From positions 124,001 through 188,000 of the forward strand of contig NZ_JBHLUE010000016.1 of the NCBI RefSeq assembly GCF_042434095.1: 64,000 bases of DNA, in the 5' to 3' direction. The stretch is from KBS50 sp042434095 (GTDB lineage Bacteria; Actinomycetota; Actinomycetes; Mycobacteriales; Micromonosporaceae). Position numbers and translations under genes: made by a program. The notes under the pieces were generated by a model, which had not been told where the DNA came from, made no database searches, and was given only the letters and a program-made list of their open reading frames with translations. Shown in pieces: positions 19,143 through 26,921 of the stretch (positions are counted from its first letter, which is position 1; each line of letters opens with the position of its first letter).

Positions 19143-20513
19143 TCAGTCCCGGACCGGCTGGCGGTGGGCCTCCACCGTCATGATGATCCGTTCCTTCGGC
19201 CGCAGCGACGCCGCCAACTGCTTGTGCGGCATCCCCTGCCCCACCGGCCGGAACCGGAAGCGGCTCAGCAGCGTGGCGATGATCAGCGGGGCCTCGAGCT
19301 GGAACAGGTACATCCCGATGCACTGGTGGGCGCCGCCGCCGAACGGGAAGTACGCCCACCGGTGGGCCCGCTTCGGCGCGCCGGGGGCGAACCGCTCCGG
19401 ATCGAACTCCTGCGGCCGGGGCCAGAACGCCGACAGGTGCTGGGTGATGTACGGGCTCATCAGCATCGTGCTGCCGGCCTCGATCCGTACCCCGTTGATC
19501 ACGTCGTCCCGGACCGCGGTGCGGGGCACCAGCCAGCCGGACGGATAGTGCCGGATCAGCTCGTCCACCACCATCCGGGTGTACCGCAGCTCGCCGAGCT
19601 GCTCGTTGCGCACCGGCTGGCCGGCCACGACCACCCGGTCGATCTCGGCGTAGAGCCGCTCCGCGATGTCCGGACGCTCGTGCAGCAGCGGCCAGAGCCA
19701 GGCCAGGACCACATATGTCGTCTCGGTCGTGGTGGCGAAGGTCGCCACCACGTCGTCCCGTACCGGCCGTTCCGGCAGCGGCTCGCCGCGCGCGTCGGTG
19801 GCCCCGGCGAGGGTGGCCAGGACGTCGTCCCGGCCGTCGGGCTGGGCGCGGACCCGGCGGATGACCGGCAGCACCAGGTCGTCGATGGCGCTCACGGCGC
19901 CCCGGAACGCCCGGTCGCCGGGCATCGGAACGGCGTCGGGGATGAACGGCGCGAGGATCCGCCAGCGGACCGACCTGGCGATCACATCCTGGTGCCGGAC
20001 GATCCGCATGGCGTCCTCGATGGGGATCCGGTCGCCGAACAGGACCCGGTTGATCGCGAGGCAGACCATCCGGGAGATCTCTTGCGCGACGTCGATTCGC
20101 TGCCCCGGGGTAAACCGGTCGGCGCCCTCGTTGAGCGCCTCACTCATCCCGTCCACCAGGGCGGCGACCCGCTTGGCCGTGAACATCGGCTGAAGGCGGC
20201 CCCGGCTGGCCGTCCAGGCCGTGCCCTCGCTGAGAATCCCCTCGCCGAACAGCCGTTCCAACGCCCGCCACATCAGCGAGTCCCCGCCGCGGATGTAGTT
20301 GCCGGGGTTCTCCCGCAGCACATGCTGGACGTGGCTGGGATGGCTGACGAGGTAGGGGCGGAGGGCGCCGAAGTTCAACCGGACCATCTCGGCGCCGACG
20401 TCGTCGGCCACCTCGACCAGCGCGTCCAGCAGGTCCCGGTCGCGCCGGGGCACCAGCCGGCGCAGCGGGATGAGCCGTGCCGTACGGGCCGGCGACTCCG
20501 CCGGGTCAACCAT
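19143..20513 (-). CDS. Cytochrome P450 of the diterpenoid operon
   Basis: Heme monooxygenase, 456 aa. Heme-binding loop FPFGGGAHQCIGMYLF with the proximal Cys near residue 396; I-helix FATTTETTYV, where the usual AG-x-E/D-T-T Gly is replaced; ExxR as DELIR; DPERF. Soluble with no membrane anchor, so it needs ferredoxin partners from elsewhere. ATG 20513 has GGAAG 5 nt upstream; the open frame to 20615 has no better signal. First gene of the operon, so its product probably oxidises the terpene made by the next two genes. The arrangement resembles the Salinispora arenicola diterpenoid operon containing CYP1051 (recalled knowledge). Confidence 0.9.
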   Translation of the reverse strand: MVDPAESPARTARLIPLRRLVPRRDRDLLDALVEVADDVGAEMVRLNFGALRPYLVSHPSHVQHVLRENPGNYIRGGDSLMWRALERLFGEGILSEGTAWTASRGRLQPMFTAKRVAALVDGMSEALNEGADRFTPGQRIDVAQEISRMVCLAINRVLFGDRIPIEDAMRIVRHQDVIARSVRWRILAPFIPDAVPMPGDRAFRGAVSAIDDLVLPVIRRVRAQPDGRDDVLATLAGATDARGEPLPERPVRDDVVATFATTTETTYVVLAWLWPLLHERPDIAERLYAEIDRVVVAGQPVRNEQLGELRYTRMVVDELIRHYPSGWLVPRTAVRDDVINGVRIEAGSTMLMSPYITQHLSAFWPRPQEFDPERFAPGAPKRAHRWAYFPFGGGAHQCIGMYLFQLEAPLIIATLLSRFRFRPVGQGMPHKQLAASLRPKERIIMTVEAHRQPVRD

Positions 20514-20764
20514 GCCGCTTCCACACGCTGGCCTCCTCGACCACCCGGCGGGATCTGACCGCTGAGTGGTGACACAGTGATTGAGAGTTACGGTGCCCAA
20601 GAGCATTACATTCACGCGTCCGGATTTCTAGAGCACATGGAATGAAATCCTGCGCATCGATTCACTGCGTTCGCTCCCGCCGCTCCTGGTTGCCTGCGTC
20701 CACCCGCCCGGGGTCGGTGGGGGGAACGCGAGCGGCCGCAGGCCGGCTGTGCGAGGCTCGTGGC
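20514..20764. promoter_or_regulatory. Divergent intergenic region, probable P450 operon promoter
   Basis: 251 bp between the P450 start (minus) and the DUF2630 start (plus). The part at about 20575-20660 is clearly AT-richer than its surroundings (includes AGAGCATTACATTCACGCG), as expected for a promoter. No palindrome strong enough to call an operator was found. GAGGCT (20753-20758) lies 6 nt before ATG 20765 and could be the -10 box of a leaderless plus-strand transcript. Confidence 0.4.
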
Positions 20765-21010
20765 ATGGACGACAAGACGATCATGAGCCGGATCACCGAA
20801 CTGGTCGATGAGGAGCACCAGCTGCGCAGCCAGGTGCAATCCGGCGAGGTGTCCAACGACGAGGAGCGGGAACGGCTCCGCCACCTTGAGGAGTCCCTCG
20901 ACCAGTGCTGGGACCTGCTGCGCCGGCGGCGGGCCGCGCGCGACGCGGGCCAGGACCCCGAGCAGACCGGCTCCCGGCCGATCGACGAGGTCGAGCGGTA
21001 CCTCCAGTAG
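20765..21010 (+). CDS. DUF2630 family protein
   Basis: 81-aa acidic helical protein MDDKTIMSRITELVDEEHQL, ending RPIDEVERYLQ. The segments DEEHQLRSQ, ERERLRHLEESLDQCWDLLRRRRA and a D-P-E-Q tail match the actinobacterial DUF2630 family. Predicted as two helices, possibly coiled coil. Function unknown. ATG 20765 chosen because the family starts here; the in-frame extension to 20642 is not conserved in pattern. Confidence 0.85.
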   Translation: MDDKTIMSRITELVDEEHQLRSQVQSGEVSNDEERERLRHLEESLDQCWDLLRRRRAARDAGQDPEQTGSRPIDEVERYLQ

Positions 21011-21105
21011 CGACCCCGGCCCGCCGGCTCCGGATCCGGTCCCGACCGTGGTCGGGCCGGCCGGGGGCTCGGCGGCGCCGGATCGCGCGGGACGGAGTCC
21101 GGCGG

Positions 21106-21750
21106 TCAGCCGGCGAGCACCTCGGCCACCGCCGGAATCACCCCGTCGGCGGTACGGGTGGGGGCGAACCGGGGCTCCTGCCAGCTGCGTCCCCGGTGCA
21201 GCCAGACGCTGGGCAGGCCCATCGCCGCGGCGCCACCGATGTCGGCCTCCGGCCCGTCGCCCACCACCCAGGCCCCGCGCAGGCGCATCTGGGCCCGCTG
21301 CGCGGCCACCGCGAAGATCCGCGGGTTCGGCTTGCTCACCCCCACCTCCTCGGAGATGACCCAGTCGGCGACGTACCGGTCCAGCCCGGTGCCGCGGATC
21401 TTGGCCTCCTCCCGCTGCACCGTGCCGTTGGTCACCACCACCGGCACCCAGCCGGCCTTGGCCACGATCTGCAGCGCGCAGGCGACCAGCGGGTCCAGCC
21501 GGGCGCGCCGGATCACCCCGTCGTGCAGGGCCTCCACCAGGTCGATGGACGGGATCCGCAGGTCATATCGGGAGCGCAGCGCGTCCGCGATGTCCCACCG
21601 GTCGGTGAGGCCATCGGCGTCCATGGACAGCAACCAGTCGATGTCGGCGTCCGGCGCGCCGATCTCCGACAGAAAATTCTTTCCCCACGTGCGGAAGGCG
21701 CCGGTGCGGTCGAGCAGGGTGTTGTCCAGGTCGAGGAGCAGCAACGGCAC
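21106..21750 (-). CDS. HAD-superfamily hydrolase
   Basis: Cytosolic phosphatase of the haloacid dehalogenase superfamily, 214 aa. Motif I DLDNTLLD (nucleophile Asp), motif II VVTNGT, motif III SKPNPRIF and motif IV VVGDGPEADIGGA are all intact. The cap is helical (subfamily IA type). GTG 21750 lies 6 nt after TAATGT (minus strand, 21762-21757), giving another leaderless start. The substrate cannot be told. Convergent with DUF2630. Confidence 0.9.
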   Translation of the reverse strand: MPLLLLDLDNTLLDRTGAFRTWGKNFLSEIGAPDADIDWLLSMDADGLTDRWDIADALRSRYDLRIPSIDLVEALHDGVIRRARLDPLVACALQIVAKAGWVPVVVTNGTVQREEAKIRGTGLDRYVADWVISEEVGVSKPNPRIFAVAAQRAQMRLRGAWVVGDGPEADIGGAAAMGLPSVWLHRGRSWQEPRFAPTRTADGVIPAVAEVLAG

Positions 21751-21843
21751 GCCGGAACATTACGTGACCTCGGTGGCCGCGCGACAGACCGGCTCGGTTA
21801 ACAGCAGGACTGTGCGAACGACGATGACCCGGCAATAGTGTGA

Positions 21844-22704
21844 TCAGACGGTTATCACCGCGCGGGGGCCGCCCTGGTGCGGGAGCCGGTCGGTGAGCAT
21901 GGGGTGCTCGGCCCGGACGCTCCGCAGCAGTTCCGGCCGCAGCGTCGCGAGCACCACCTCCTCGCCGGTGTCGGCGGCCCGGCGCACCGGCCGGCCCTCC
22001 GGGTCGTACACGGCCGCGCCGCCGTTGAAGCGCCACGGATCGGTCCCGCCGACCGGGTTGGCGAACACCACGTACATCGTGTTGTCCAGGGCGCGGGCGG
22101 CGTAGTAGAGGTCGCGGCGGTGCTGCGAACCCTCGACGTACCCGCTCGGGCAGAGATAGCCGTGCGTCCCGCCGGCCGCCGCGGCCCGCCCGTGTTCCGG
22201 GAAGCAGCCGTCGTAGCAGACGCCGAGCCCCAGCAGCCAGCCGTCCAGGCTGAGCGTCGCGCCCCGGTCCCCCGGCATGAACAGCTCGTTCTCGTCCGGC
22301 CCGCACAGGTGCTGCTTGTCGTACCCGACGCGGATCGCGCCGGACGGGTCGGCCACCAGCACCGAGCAGGTCCGCCGGCCGTCCGGCCAGCGGACGGCCG
22401 CGCCCAGCACGGCCACCACGCCGTGCTCGGCCGCCGCCCGGGGCAGCGCCGCCAGCCGGGGGTCGTCGACCCGGCCGTCCGGACCGGCCGCCACGTCGGT
22501 GCCGGCCGGGTCGGCCCGCAGGGTCGGCGGATGGTACGCCGGCAGGAACAGCTCGGGGAGCACGAGCAGCCGGGCGCCGCCGGCGGCGGCGGTGGCCACC
22601 AACCGGGCCGCCGTCCCGGCGTTCCCGGTCACGTCGCCGGGCACGGCCTCGGCCTGCGCCGCGGCCACGGTCAGCGGGCCCGGCGGCTCCTCGTGGGCGT
22701 CCAT
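21844..22704 (-). CDS. Carbon-nitrogen hydrolase (nitrilase superfamily)
   Basis: Amidase/nitrilase-fold enzyme of 286 aa. The Glu-Lys-Cys triad is visible: Glu in LLVLPELFLP, Lys in RVGYDKQHLC and Cys in GLGVCYDGCFPEHG; a supporting Glu lies in GYVEGS. Hydrolyses a non-peptide C-N bond; the substrate is unknown. ATG 22704 is 6 nt after TACGAT (minus strand, 22716-22711), so probably leaderless. Divergent from the AcnR-like regulator, with a 20-bp palindrome between them, so it may be a target of that regulator. Confidence 0.88.
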   Translation of the reverse strand: MDAHEEPPGPLTVAAAQAEAVPGDVTGNAGTAARLVATAAAGGARLLVLPELFLPAYHPPTLRADPAGTDVAAGPDGRVDDPRLAALPRAAAEHGVVAVLGAAVRWPDGRRTCSVLVADPSGAIRVGYDKQHLCGPDENELFMPGDRGATLSLDGWLLGLGVCYDGCFPEHGRAAAAGGTHGYLCPSGYVEGSQHRRDLYYAARALDNTMYVVFANPVGGTDPWRFNGGAAVYDPEGRPVRRAADTGEEVVLATLRPELLRSVRAEHPMLTDRLPHQGGPRAVITV

Positions 22705-22786
22705 GCCGGCATCGTAGCGGTCGCGCCACAAACCCAAGCCGTACGTACGGCTTGCTGGGACCCGGCCGACCTGGCACGCTTGACTG
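22705..22786. promoter_or_regulatory. Divergent promoter with perfect 20-bp palindrome
   Basis: CAAGCCGTACGTACGGCTTG at 22735-22754 is a perfect dyad. It overlaps CTTGCT (22751-22756), which with an 18-bp spacer and CACGCT (22775-22780) forms a plausible promoter ending 6 nt before GTG 22787. On the minus strand TACGAT (22716-22711) serves the hydrolase. The site is therefore well placed to be the operator of the TetR protein encoded at 22787. Binding is inferred. Confidence 0.65.
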
Positions 22787-23359
22787 GTGCCCAGGGTAAG
22801 CCAGCACCAACTCGACGCGCGCCGCCAGGAGATCCTCGCCGCGGCGCGCGGCTGCTTCGCCCGGCACGGGTACGAGGGTGCCACCGTCCGCCGCCTCGAA
22901 GAGGCGACCGGCCTCTCCCGCGGGGCGATCTTCCACCACTTCCGGGACAAGGACTCGCTGTTCCTGGCGGTGGCCGAGGACGACGCGGTGGAGATGGCCG
23001 AGACCGTGGCCCGTAACGGCCTCGTCCAGGTGATGCGCGATCTGCTGGACCGGGCGGGCAGCCCGGACACGGCAGGCTGGCTCGGCAGCCAGCTGGAGGT
23101 CTCCCGCCGGTTGCGCACCGACCCCGAGTTCGCGAAGCGCTGGGCCGAGCGCTCGGCCGCGATCGCGCAGGCCACCCGGGACCGGCTCGTCCGCCAGCGA
23201 GACGCGGGCGTGCTGCGCGACGACGTACCGATCGAGGTGCTCACCCAGCTCCTGGAGCTGGCCTACGACGGCCTGGTGCTGCACCTGGCCATGGGTCGCC
23301 CGGCGGGCGAGCTGAGCCGGGTGCTCGACCTGGTCGAGGAGGCCGTCCGCCGCCGCTAG
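22787..23359 (+). CDS. AcnR-like TetR-family regulator
   Basis: 190-aa TetR protein. The HTH part, RQEILAAARGCFARHGYEG then ATVRRLEEATGLSRGAIFHHF, and the following EDDAVEMAETVARNGLVQVM closely follow what I recall of AcnR, the aconitase repressor of Corynebacterium and Mycobacterium, including the citrate-sensing half. In those genomes it sits directly beside acn; here acnA is 11.5 kb upstream (stop to start) with the conservon and terpene genes between. GTG 22787 starts 6 nt after a CACGCT -10-like box. It probably represses its own gene and perhaps the divergent hydrolase through the 20-bp palindrome; control of acnA is an inference. Confidence 0.8.
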   Translation: MPRVSQHQLDARRQEILAAARGCFARHGYEGATVRRLEEATGLSRGAIFHHFRDKDSLFLAVAEDDAVEMAETVARNGLVQVMRDLLDRAGSPDTAGWLGSQLEVSRRLRTDPEFAKRWAERSAAIAQATRDRLVRQRDAGVLRDDVPIEVLTQLLELAYDGLVLHLAMGRPAGELSRVLDLVEEAVRRR

Positions 23360-23426
23360 GCGGGTGTCGCCGGTGGCGCGGCTACCGCACAATGTGGACC
23401 ACCTTCGCCGGACGAGGAGGGGTCCG

Positions 23427-24356
23427 ATGGGCACTGTCACATTGGCGGCGAGCGGCGACACCTGGGGAATTTCCGGACCGACCTTCCTGCGCGGCTATCT
23501 CACCCTGGCCGCCCTGCTCGTCGCCGCCCTGGTGGTGACCCGGATCAGGGCCACCGGCGGCACCGGGACGCCGCAGCTCGCCATCGGGCCGCAGCAGGCG
23601 GCCTACCTGAACGGCGGTTCGCGGCTGGCGATCTGCGCGTCTCTCGGCGCGCTGCACGGCGCCGAGGCGATTGGGGTCGAGCAGGACCGGACGCTGACCG
23701 GGACCGGTCCACTGCCGGCCGGCGTCACCCCGCTCGACCGGGCCGTGCACGCCGCCGCCTACCGACGGCTGCGAGTCCGTGATCTTCCCACCGACCAACA
23801 GGTCGCGGCCGAGCTGGCCGCCCTGCGCACCGACCTCGAAACCCGTGGGCTGGTAGTCCGAACGGATCACCGCAGGGCTCTCCGGTCGGCGGCGGTCGCC
23901 GGGTGGGGGCTGCTCGCGGTCGGGCTGCTGCGCCTGGTCTGGGGAGTGTCGAACGGCCGGCCGGCCGGTTACCTGATGCTCACACTTCTCGTCCTGGTCG
24001 TGGTGGTCATCTCCCTCGGGCGGGTACCCGGACGCACCCGGGCCGGGAGGCGGCTGCTCAACCAGTTGCGGGCCGCCAACCGGCACCTCGCGCCCGGCCA
24101 GTCCCCGGCGTACGCCACCTACGGCTTCCAGGGCGCGGCGCTGGGCATCGGGCTCTACGGCACCGGCACGCTCTACTCGATGGACCCCGCCTTCGCCAGC
24201 GGTACCGGCCTCGCCACCGGACCGTCCGGCGCAGCCGGAAGCATGGGCAGCAGCTGCGGCGGCGGCTCGTCCTGCGGGGGCGGCAGCTCGTGCGGCGGGG
24301 GCAGCTCATGCGGCGGCGGGGGCGGCTGCGGTGGGGGCGGGGGGTGCGGCGGATGA
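23427..24356 (+). CDS. TIGR04222-type membrane protein with Cys/Gly-repeat C-terminal tail
   Basis: 309-aa membrane protein. Starts MGTVTLAASGDTWGISG then GPTFLRGYLTLA, the family signature. Membrane segments lie at about 15-35, 157-173 and 181-197. The middle domain (residues 45-155) contains IGPQQAAYLNGGSRLAICAS. The last about 35 residues are SSCGGG repeated four times and then two (G)nCGG units, giving six Cys and almost nothing but Gly and Ser. ATG 23427 has GAGGAGGGG 5 nt upstream. The stop overlaps the next start as ATGA, so it is made together with the DUF692 enzyme. Such tails beside DUF692 genes suggest a membrane-anchored substrate whose Cys residues are modified. Function not established. 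Confidence 0.85.
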   Translation: MGTVTLAASGDTWGISGPTFLRGYLTLAALLVAALVVTRIRATGGTGTPQLAIGPQQAAYLNGGSRLAICASLGALHGAEAIGVEQDRTLTGTGPLPAGVTPLDRAVHAAAYRRLRVRDLPTDQQVAAELAALRTDLETRGLVVRTDHRRALRSAAVAGWGLLAVGLLRLVWGVSNGRPAGYLMLTLLVLVVVVISLGRVPGRTRAGRRLLNQLRAANRHLAPGQSPAYATYGFQGAALGIGLYGTGTLYSMDPAFASGTGLATGPSGAAGSMGSSCGGGSSCGGGSSCGGGSSCGGGGGCGGGGGCGG

Positions 24357-25174
24357 CCGGCCAGGTGACCGGCGTCGGCATCGGGTGGCGGCCGGAAATC
24401 TCCGGCTTCGTGGCCGAGCTGCCCGGTCTGCGCTTCGTCGAGGTCATCGCCGAGAGCCTGCCGCCCGGCGGTCCCCTGCCGCCGGGCCTGGCCGAGCTGC
24501 GCGAGCGCGGCGTGGCCGTCGTACCGCACGGGGTGCGGCTGTCGCTCGGCGGCGCCGAACCGGTGGATCCGAAGCGGGTCGCGCACCTGGCCGCGGCCGC
24601 CGACCTGGTCGGCGCGCCGCTGGTCAGCGAGCACATCGCGTTCGTCCGGGCCGGCGGGGTCGAGGTGGGGCACCTGCTGCCGCTGCCGCGGACCCGGGAG
24701 GCGGTGGACGCGGTGGTGGCCAACGTCGCGCGGACCCGGGCGGAGCTGCCGGCGCCGATCGCCCTGGAACCGATCGCCGCGCTGTTCGACTGGCCCGACG
24801 ACGAGCTGGACGAGGCCGACTTCCTCACCGAGATCGTGGACCGCACGGGGGCGCTGCTGCTGCTGGACATCGCCAACGTCTACGCCAACGCCCGCAACCG
24901 CGGGCGGGATCCGGTCGCCCTGCTGGACCGGCTGCCGCTGGACCGGGTCGGTTACGTCCACGTGGCCGGCGGGGCCGACCGGGACGGCGTCTACCACGAC
25001 ACCCATACGCATCCGGTGCCGGCGCCGGTACTCGAGCTGGTCGGCGAGCTGTGCGCGCGGCGGCCGCCACCGGCGCTGATGCTGGAACGGGACGGCAGCT
25101 ACCCGCCCGCCGCCGAGCTGCGGGCCGAGCTGGATGCCATCGCGCGGGCGGCCGGCCAGCCGGTGATCACGTGA
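24353..25174 (+). CDS. DUF692 (MNIO) multinuclear non-heme iron oxidase
   Basis: 273-aa TIM-barrel protein of the DUF692 family (MbnB, TglH and relatives), which use two or three iron ions to rework Cys residues in ribosomally made peptides. Starts GVGIGWRPEISGFV. Candidate metal ligands, in order: His in VVPHGVRLS (about 58), His in VSEHIAF (about 93), Glu in ALEPIAAL (about 139), Asp in LLLDIANVYAN (about 171), His in GYVHVAGG (about 202), Asp and His in HDTHTHPV (about 216-220), Glu in LMLERDG (about 244). All are present, so the enzyme looks active. Start ATGA overlaps the membrane protein stop and the GTGA at its end overlaps the partner gene. The natural substrate is probably the Cys-rich tail of the preceding protein (inference). 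Confidence 0.9.
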   Translation: MTGQVTGVGIGWRPEISGFVAELPGLRFVEVIAESLPPGGPLPPGLAELRERGVAVVPHGVRLSLGGAEPVDPKRVAHLAAAADLVGAPLVSEHIAFVRAGGVEVGHLLPLPRTREAVDAVVANVARTRAELPAPIALEPIAALFDWPDDELDEADFLTEIVDRTGALLLLDIANVYANARNRGRDPVALLDRLPLDRVGYVHVAGGADRDGVYHDTHTHPVPAPVLELVGELCARRPPPALMLERDGSYPPAAELRAELDAIARAAGQPVIT

Positions 25175-25659
25175 CCGGCGACCCGGCCGCGCCGGCCGGT
25201 TCGGATCCGTCTGCGGGCTCGGCCTCGCTGGCGCGCCGGCAGGCCGAGCTGGCCGCCGCGGTGACCGCCGGCGCGCCCGTACCGGTCGGCTTCGACGCCC
25301 GGCTGGTCGGCATCGCCCGTCGGGCCCTGCTCGGTAAGCGGGCCGGGGAGGTCGCCCGGCACTGGCCGGCGCTGGCCGCCGGGCTCGCCGGCCGGTGGCC
25401 GGCCGCGTTCGTCGAATGGGCCGCCGACCGGCCGGCCAACGGCGCCCTCCGGGACGGCTGGGACCTGGCCCGGTCCCTCCTGGCCGGCGGGGCGCTGCCG
25501 GCGGTGGCCGCCGCCGAGCTGGCACTGCGGGACGCCGTCTGGTGGTATCCGGGCGACGCGCCACCCCGGCGCCGCTGGATGCCGGCCCTGCGCCGGGCCG
25601 GCGGCGCCGTCGCGGTCCAGGTCGCCGGTCGGGTACGCCTGGTGCGTGCCGGCCGCTAG
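25171..25659 (+). CDS. Small DUF2063-like partner protein of the DUF692 enzyme
   Basis: 162-aa helical protein starting at GTG 25171, overlapping the DUF692 stop as GTGA. The pattern LARRQAELAAAV, GFDARLVGIARRALLGKRAGEV, ARHWPALA, FVEWAADRP, DGWDLARSLL and LPAVAAAELALRDAVWW resembles the DNA-binding-like DUF2063 domains and SCO6045-like C-terminal domains found next to DUF692 genes. In methanobactin and 3-thiaGlu systems, analogous partners (MbnC, TglI) bind the precursor and deliver it to the oxidase. A substrate-recognition role is inferred from position and pattern. Very Ala/Arg-rich, so the assignment is moderate. Confidence 0.75.
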   Translation: MTGDPAAPAGSDPSAGSASLARRQAELAAAVTAGAPVPVGFDARLVGIARRALLGKRAGEVARHWPALAAGLAGRWPAAFVEWAADRPANGALRDGWDLARSLLAGGALPAVAAAELALRDAVWWYPGDAPPRRRWMPALRRAGGAVAVQVAGRVRLVRAGR

Positions 25660-25809
25660 CGCGCCGTCCCGGGTCGGCCCGTCGCCGCCCGGCCGGTTGA
25701 CCGGGCCGACCGGCCGGCGGCTGGGCTGAACGAACGGTCGCCGGGCCCGCGGACCGGCGAGCTGCCGGTCGCCCGTGCGACCGGGCCCCGAGTGCGGCAG
25801 GATGCCGGC

Positions 25810-26568
25810 ATGGATCTCGGACTCGCCGACCGGGTGTATGTGCTGACCGGAGCGTCCCGCGGCCTCGGTCTGGCCACCGCCGAATGCCTGGTGGCCGACG
25901 GCGCCCGGGTGCTGATCTCGTCCCGCGACGCGGGCACGGTGGCCGACGCCGTACAGCGACTCGGCCCGGACCGGGCCCACGGCGTACCCGCCGACCTGGC
26001 CGACCCGGCCACCCCGGGCGGGCTGGTGGCGGCCGCCCGGGACCGCTTCGGCCGGCTCGACGGTGCGCTGATCTCGGTCGGCGGGCCGCCGCGCGGCACG
26101 GCGGCTCAGGTCACCGACGAGCAGTGGCGGGACTCCTTCGAGTCGGTGTTCCTCGGCGCCGTACGGATGGCCCGGACGGTGGCCGCGCAGCTACCCGCCG
26201 GTGGCGCCGTCGGGCTCGTCCTTTCCAGCTCGGCGCGGTCCCCGATCCCCGGCCTCGGCATCTCCAACGGGCTGCGGCCCGGTCTCGCCGGCGTGGCCAA
26301 GGACCTGGCCGACGAGTACGGGCCGCGCGGCGTCCGGGTGGTGAGCCTGCTCCCCGGCCGGGTGCTCACGGACCGGAACCGCGAGCTGTTCGCGGCCAGC
26401 GGCGACCCCGAGCGCGCCCGCGCGGAGGCCGAGGCGGCCATCCCGCTCCGGCGGGTCGCCGAGCCCGCCGAGTTCGGCCGGGTGGCCGCGTTCGTGCTGT
26501 CCCCGGCCGCGAGCTATCTCACCGGGCTCACCATCCCGGTCGACGGCGGCGCCCTGCGCACGCTGTAG
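25810..26568 (+). CDS. SDR-family oxidoreductase lacking the catalytic Tyr motif
   Basis: 252-aa Rossmann-fold protein. Cofactor loop TGASRGLGLATAE and strand LISSRDAG near the N-terminus, SVGGPPRG in place of the usual NNAG, Ser in LVLSSSARS. Where YxxxK is expected the sequence reads ISNGLRPGLAGVAKDLA: Tyr is replaced by Asn, while the Lys four or more residues on may be retained. The C-terminal SYLTGLTIPVDGGALRTL is typical. Members with this SN-x-x-R variant are known among proteins annotated as 3-oxoacyl-ACP reductases; activity is uncertain. ATG 25810 follows a CAGGAT box by 6 nt. Confidence 0.85.
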   Translation: MDLGLADRVYVLTGASRGLGLATAECLVADGARVLISSRDAGTVADAVQRLGPDRAHGVPADLADPATPGGLVAAARDRFGRLDGALISVGGPPRGTAAQVTDEQWRDSFESVFLGAVRMARTVAAQLPAGGAVGLVLSSSARSPIPGLGISNGLRPGLAGVAKDLADEYGPRGVRVVSLLPGRVLTDRNRELFAASGDPERARAEAEAAIPLRRVAEPAEFGRVAAFVLSPAASYLTGLTIPVDGGALRTL

Positions 26569-26595
26569 GCCCACCCGCCCGCCACGGGCCTACCG

Positions 26596-26660
26596 GCCGG
26601 CGTCGCGGCCCCACCGGCGCCGGCGTCGCGGCCCCACCGGCGCCGGCGTCGCGGCCCAGG
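26596..26660. repeat. 23-bp tandem repeat, three copies
   Basis: GCGTCGCGGCCC recurs at about 26600, 26623 and 26646, a 23-nt period with intervening CACCGGCGCCG. It lies in the non-coding space after the SDR gene. No function seen. Confidence 0.75.
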
Positions 26661-26731
26661 CCGGCCTTTTCGGGATGTGACGGCACCGACGGGACCTCCC
26701 GGCGGCCGAGGATCGCCTAGGCTCCCGACGC

Positions 26732-26842
26732 ATGGGAGCGATCCGTCCGGTCACCGCGGTGCTGTGCCTGGTCTCCTGCCTGCTGTTCGTCACCGCCGCT
26801 GTGGCCGGGACAGTGGCGCTGATCCGCCGGCGGCGCCGCTGA
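26732..26842 (+). CDS. Possible 36-aa single-pass membrane protein
   Basis: Short open frame starting MGAIRPVTAVLCLVSC, then a hydrophobic stretch of about 20 residues and the basic end LIRRRRR, so N-out/C-in or a small anchor topology is likely. TAGGCT (26718-26723) lies 8 nt before the ATG, close to the leaderless spacing used by neighbouring genes. No family is recognised. The coding status rests on the hydrophobic composition and promoter position only. Confidence 0.4.
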   Translation: MGAIRPVTAVLCLVSCLLFVTAAVAGTVALIRRRRR

Positions 26843-26921
26843 CCCGCCGACCGGTACGGGACGGGTTCGCGTGACCAGGACCGCTGGTCGACCGGTGCCG
26901 GCGTCGGAGACAGTTGACCGC

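Noticed and set aside
16478..20513. Squalene-hopene cyclase/hopanoid cluster
   Set aside because: The cyclase is about 570 aa with DADTT and is paired with a class I synthase and a P450. No hpn genes are near, so a diterpenoid role fits better.
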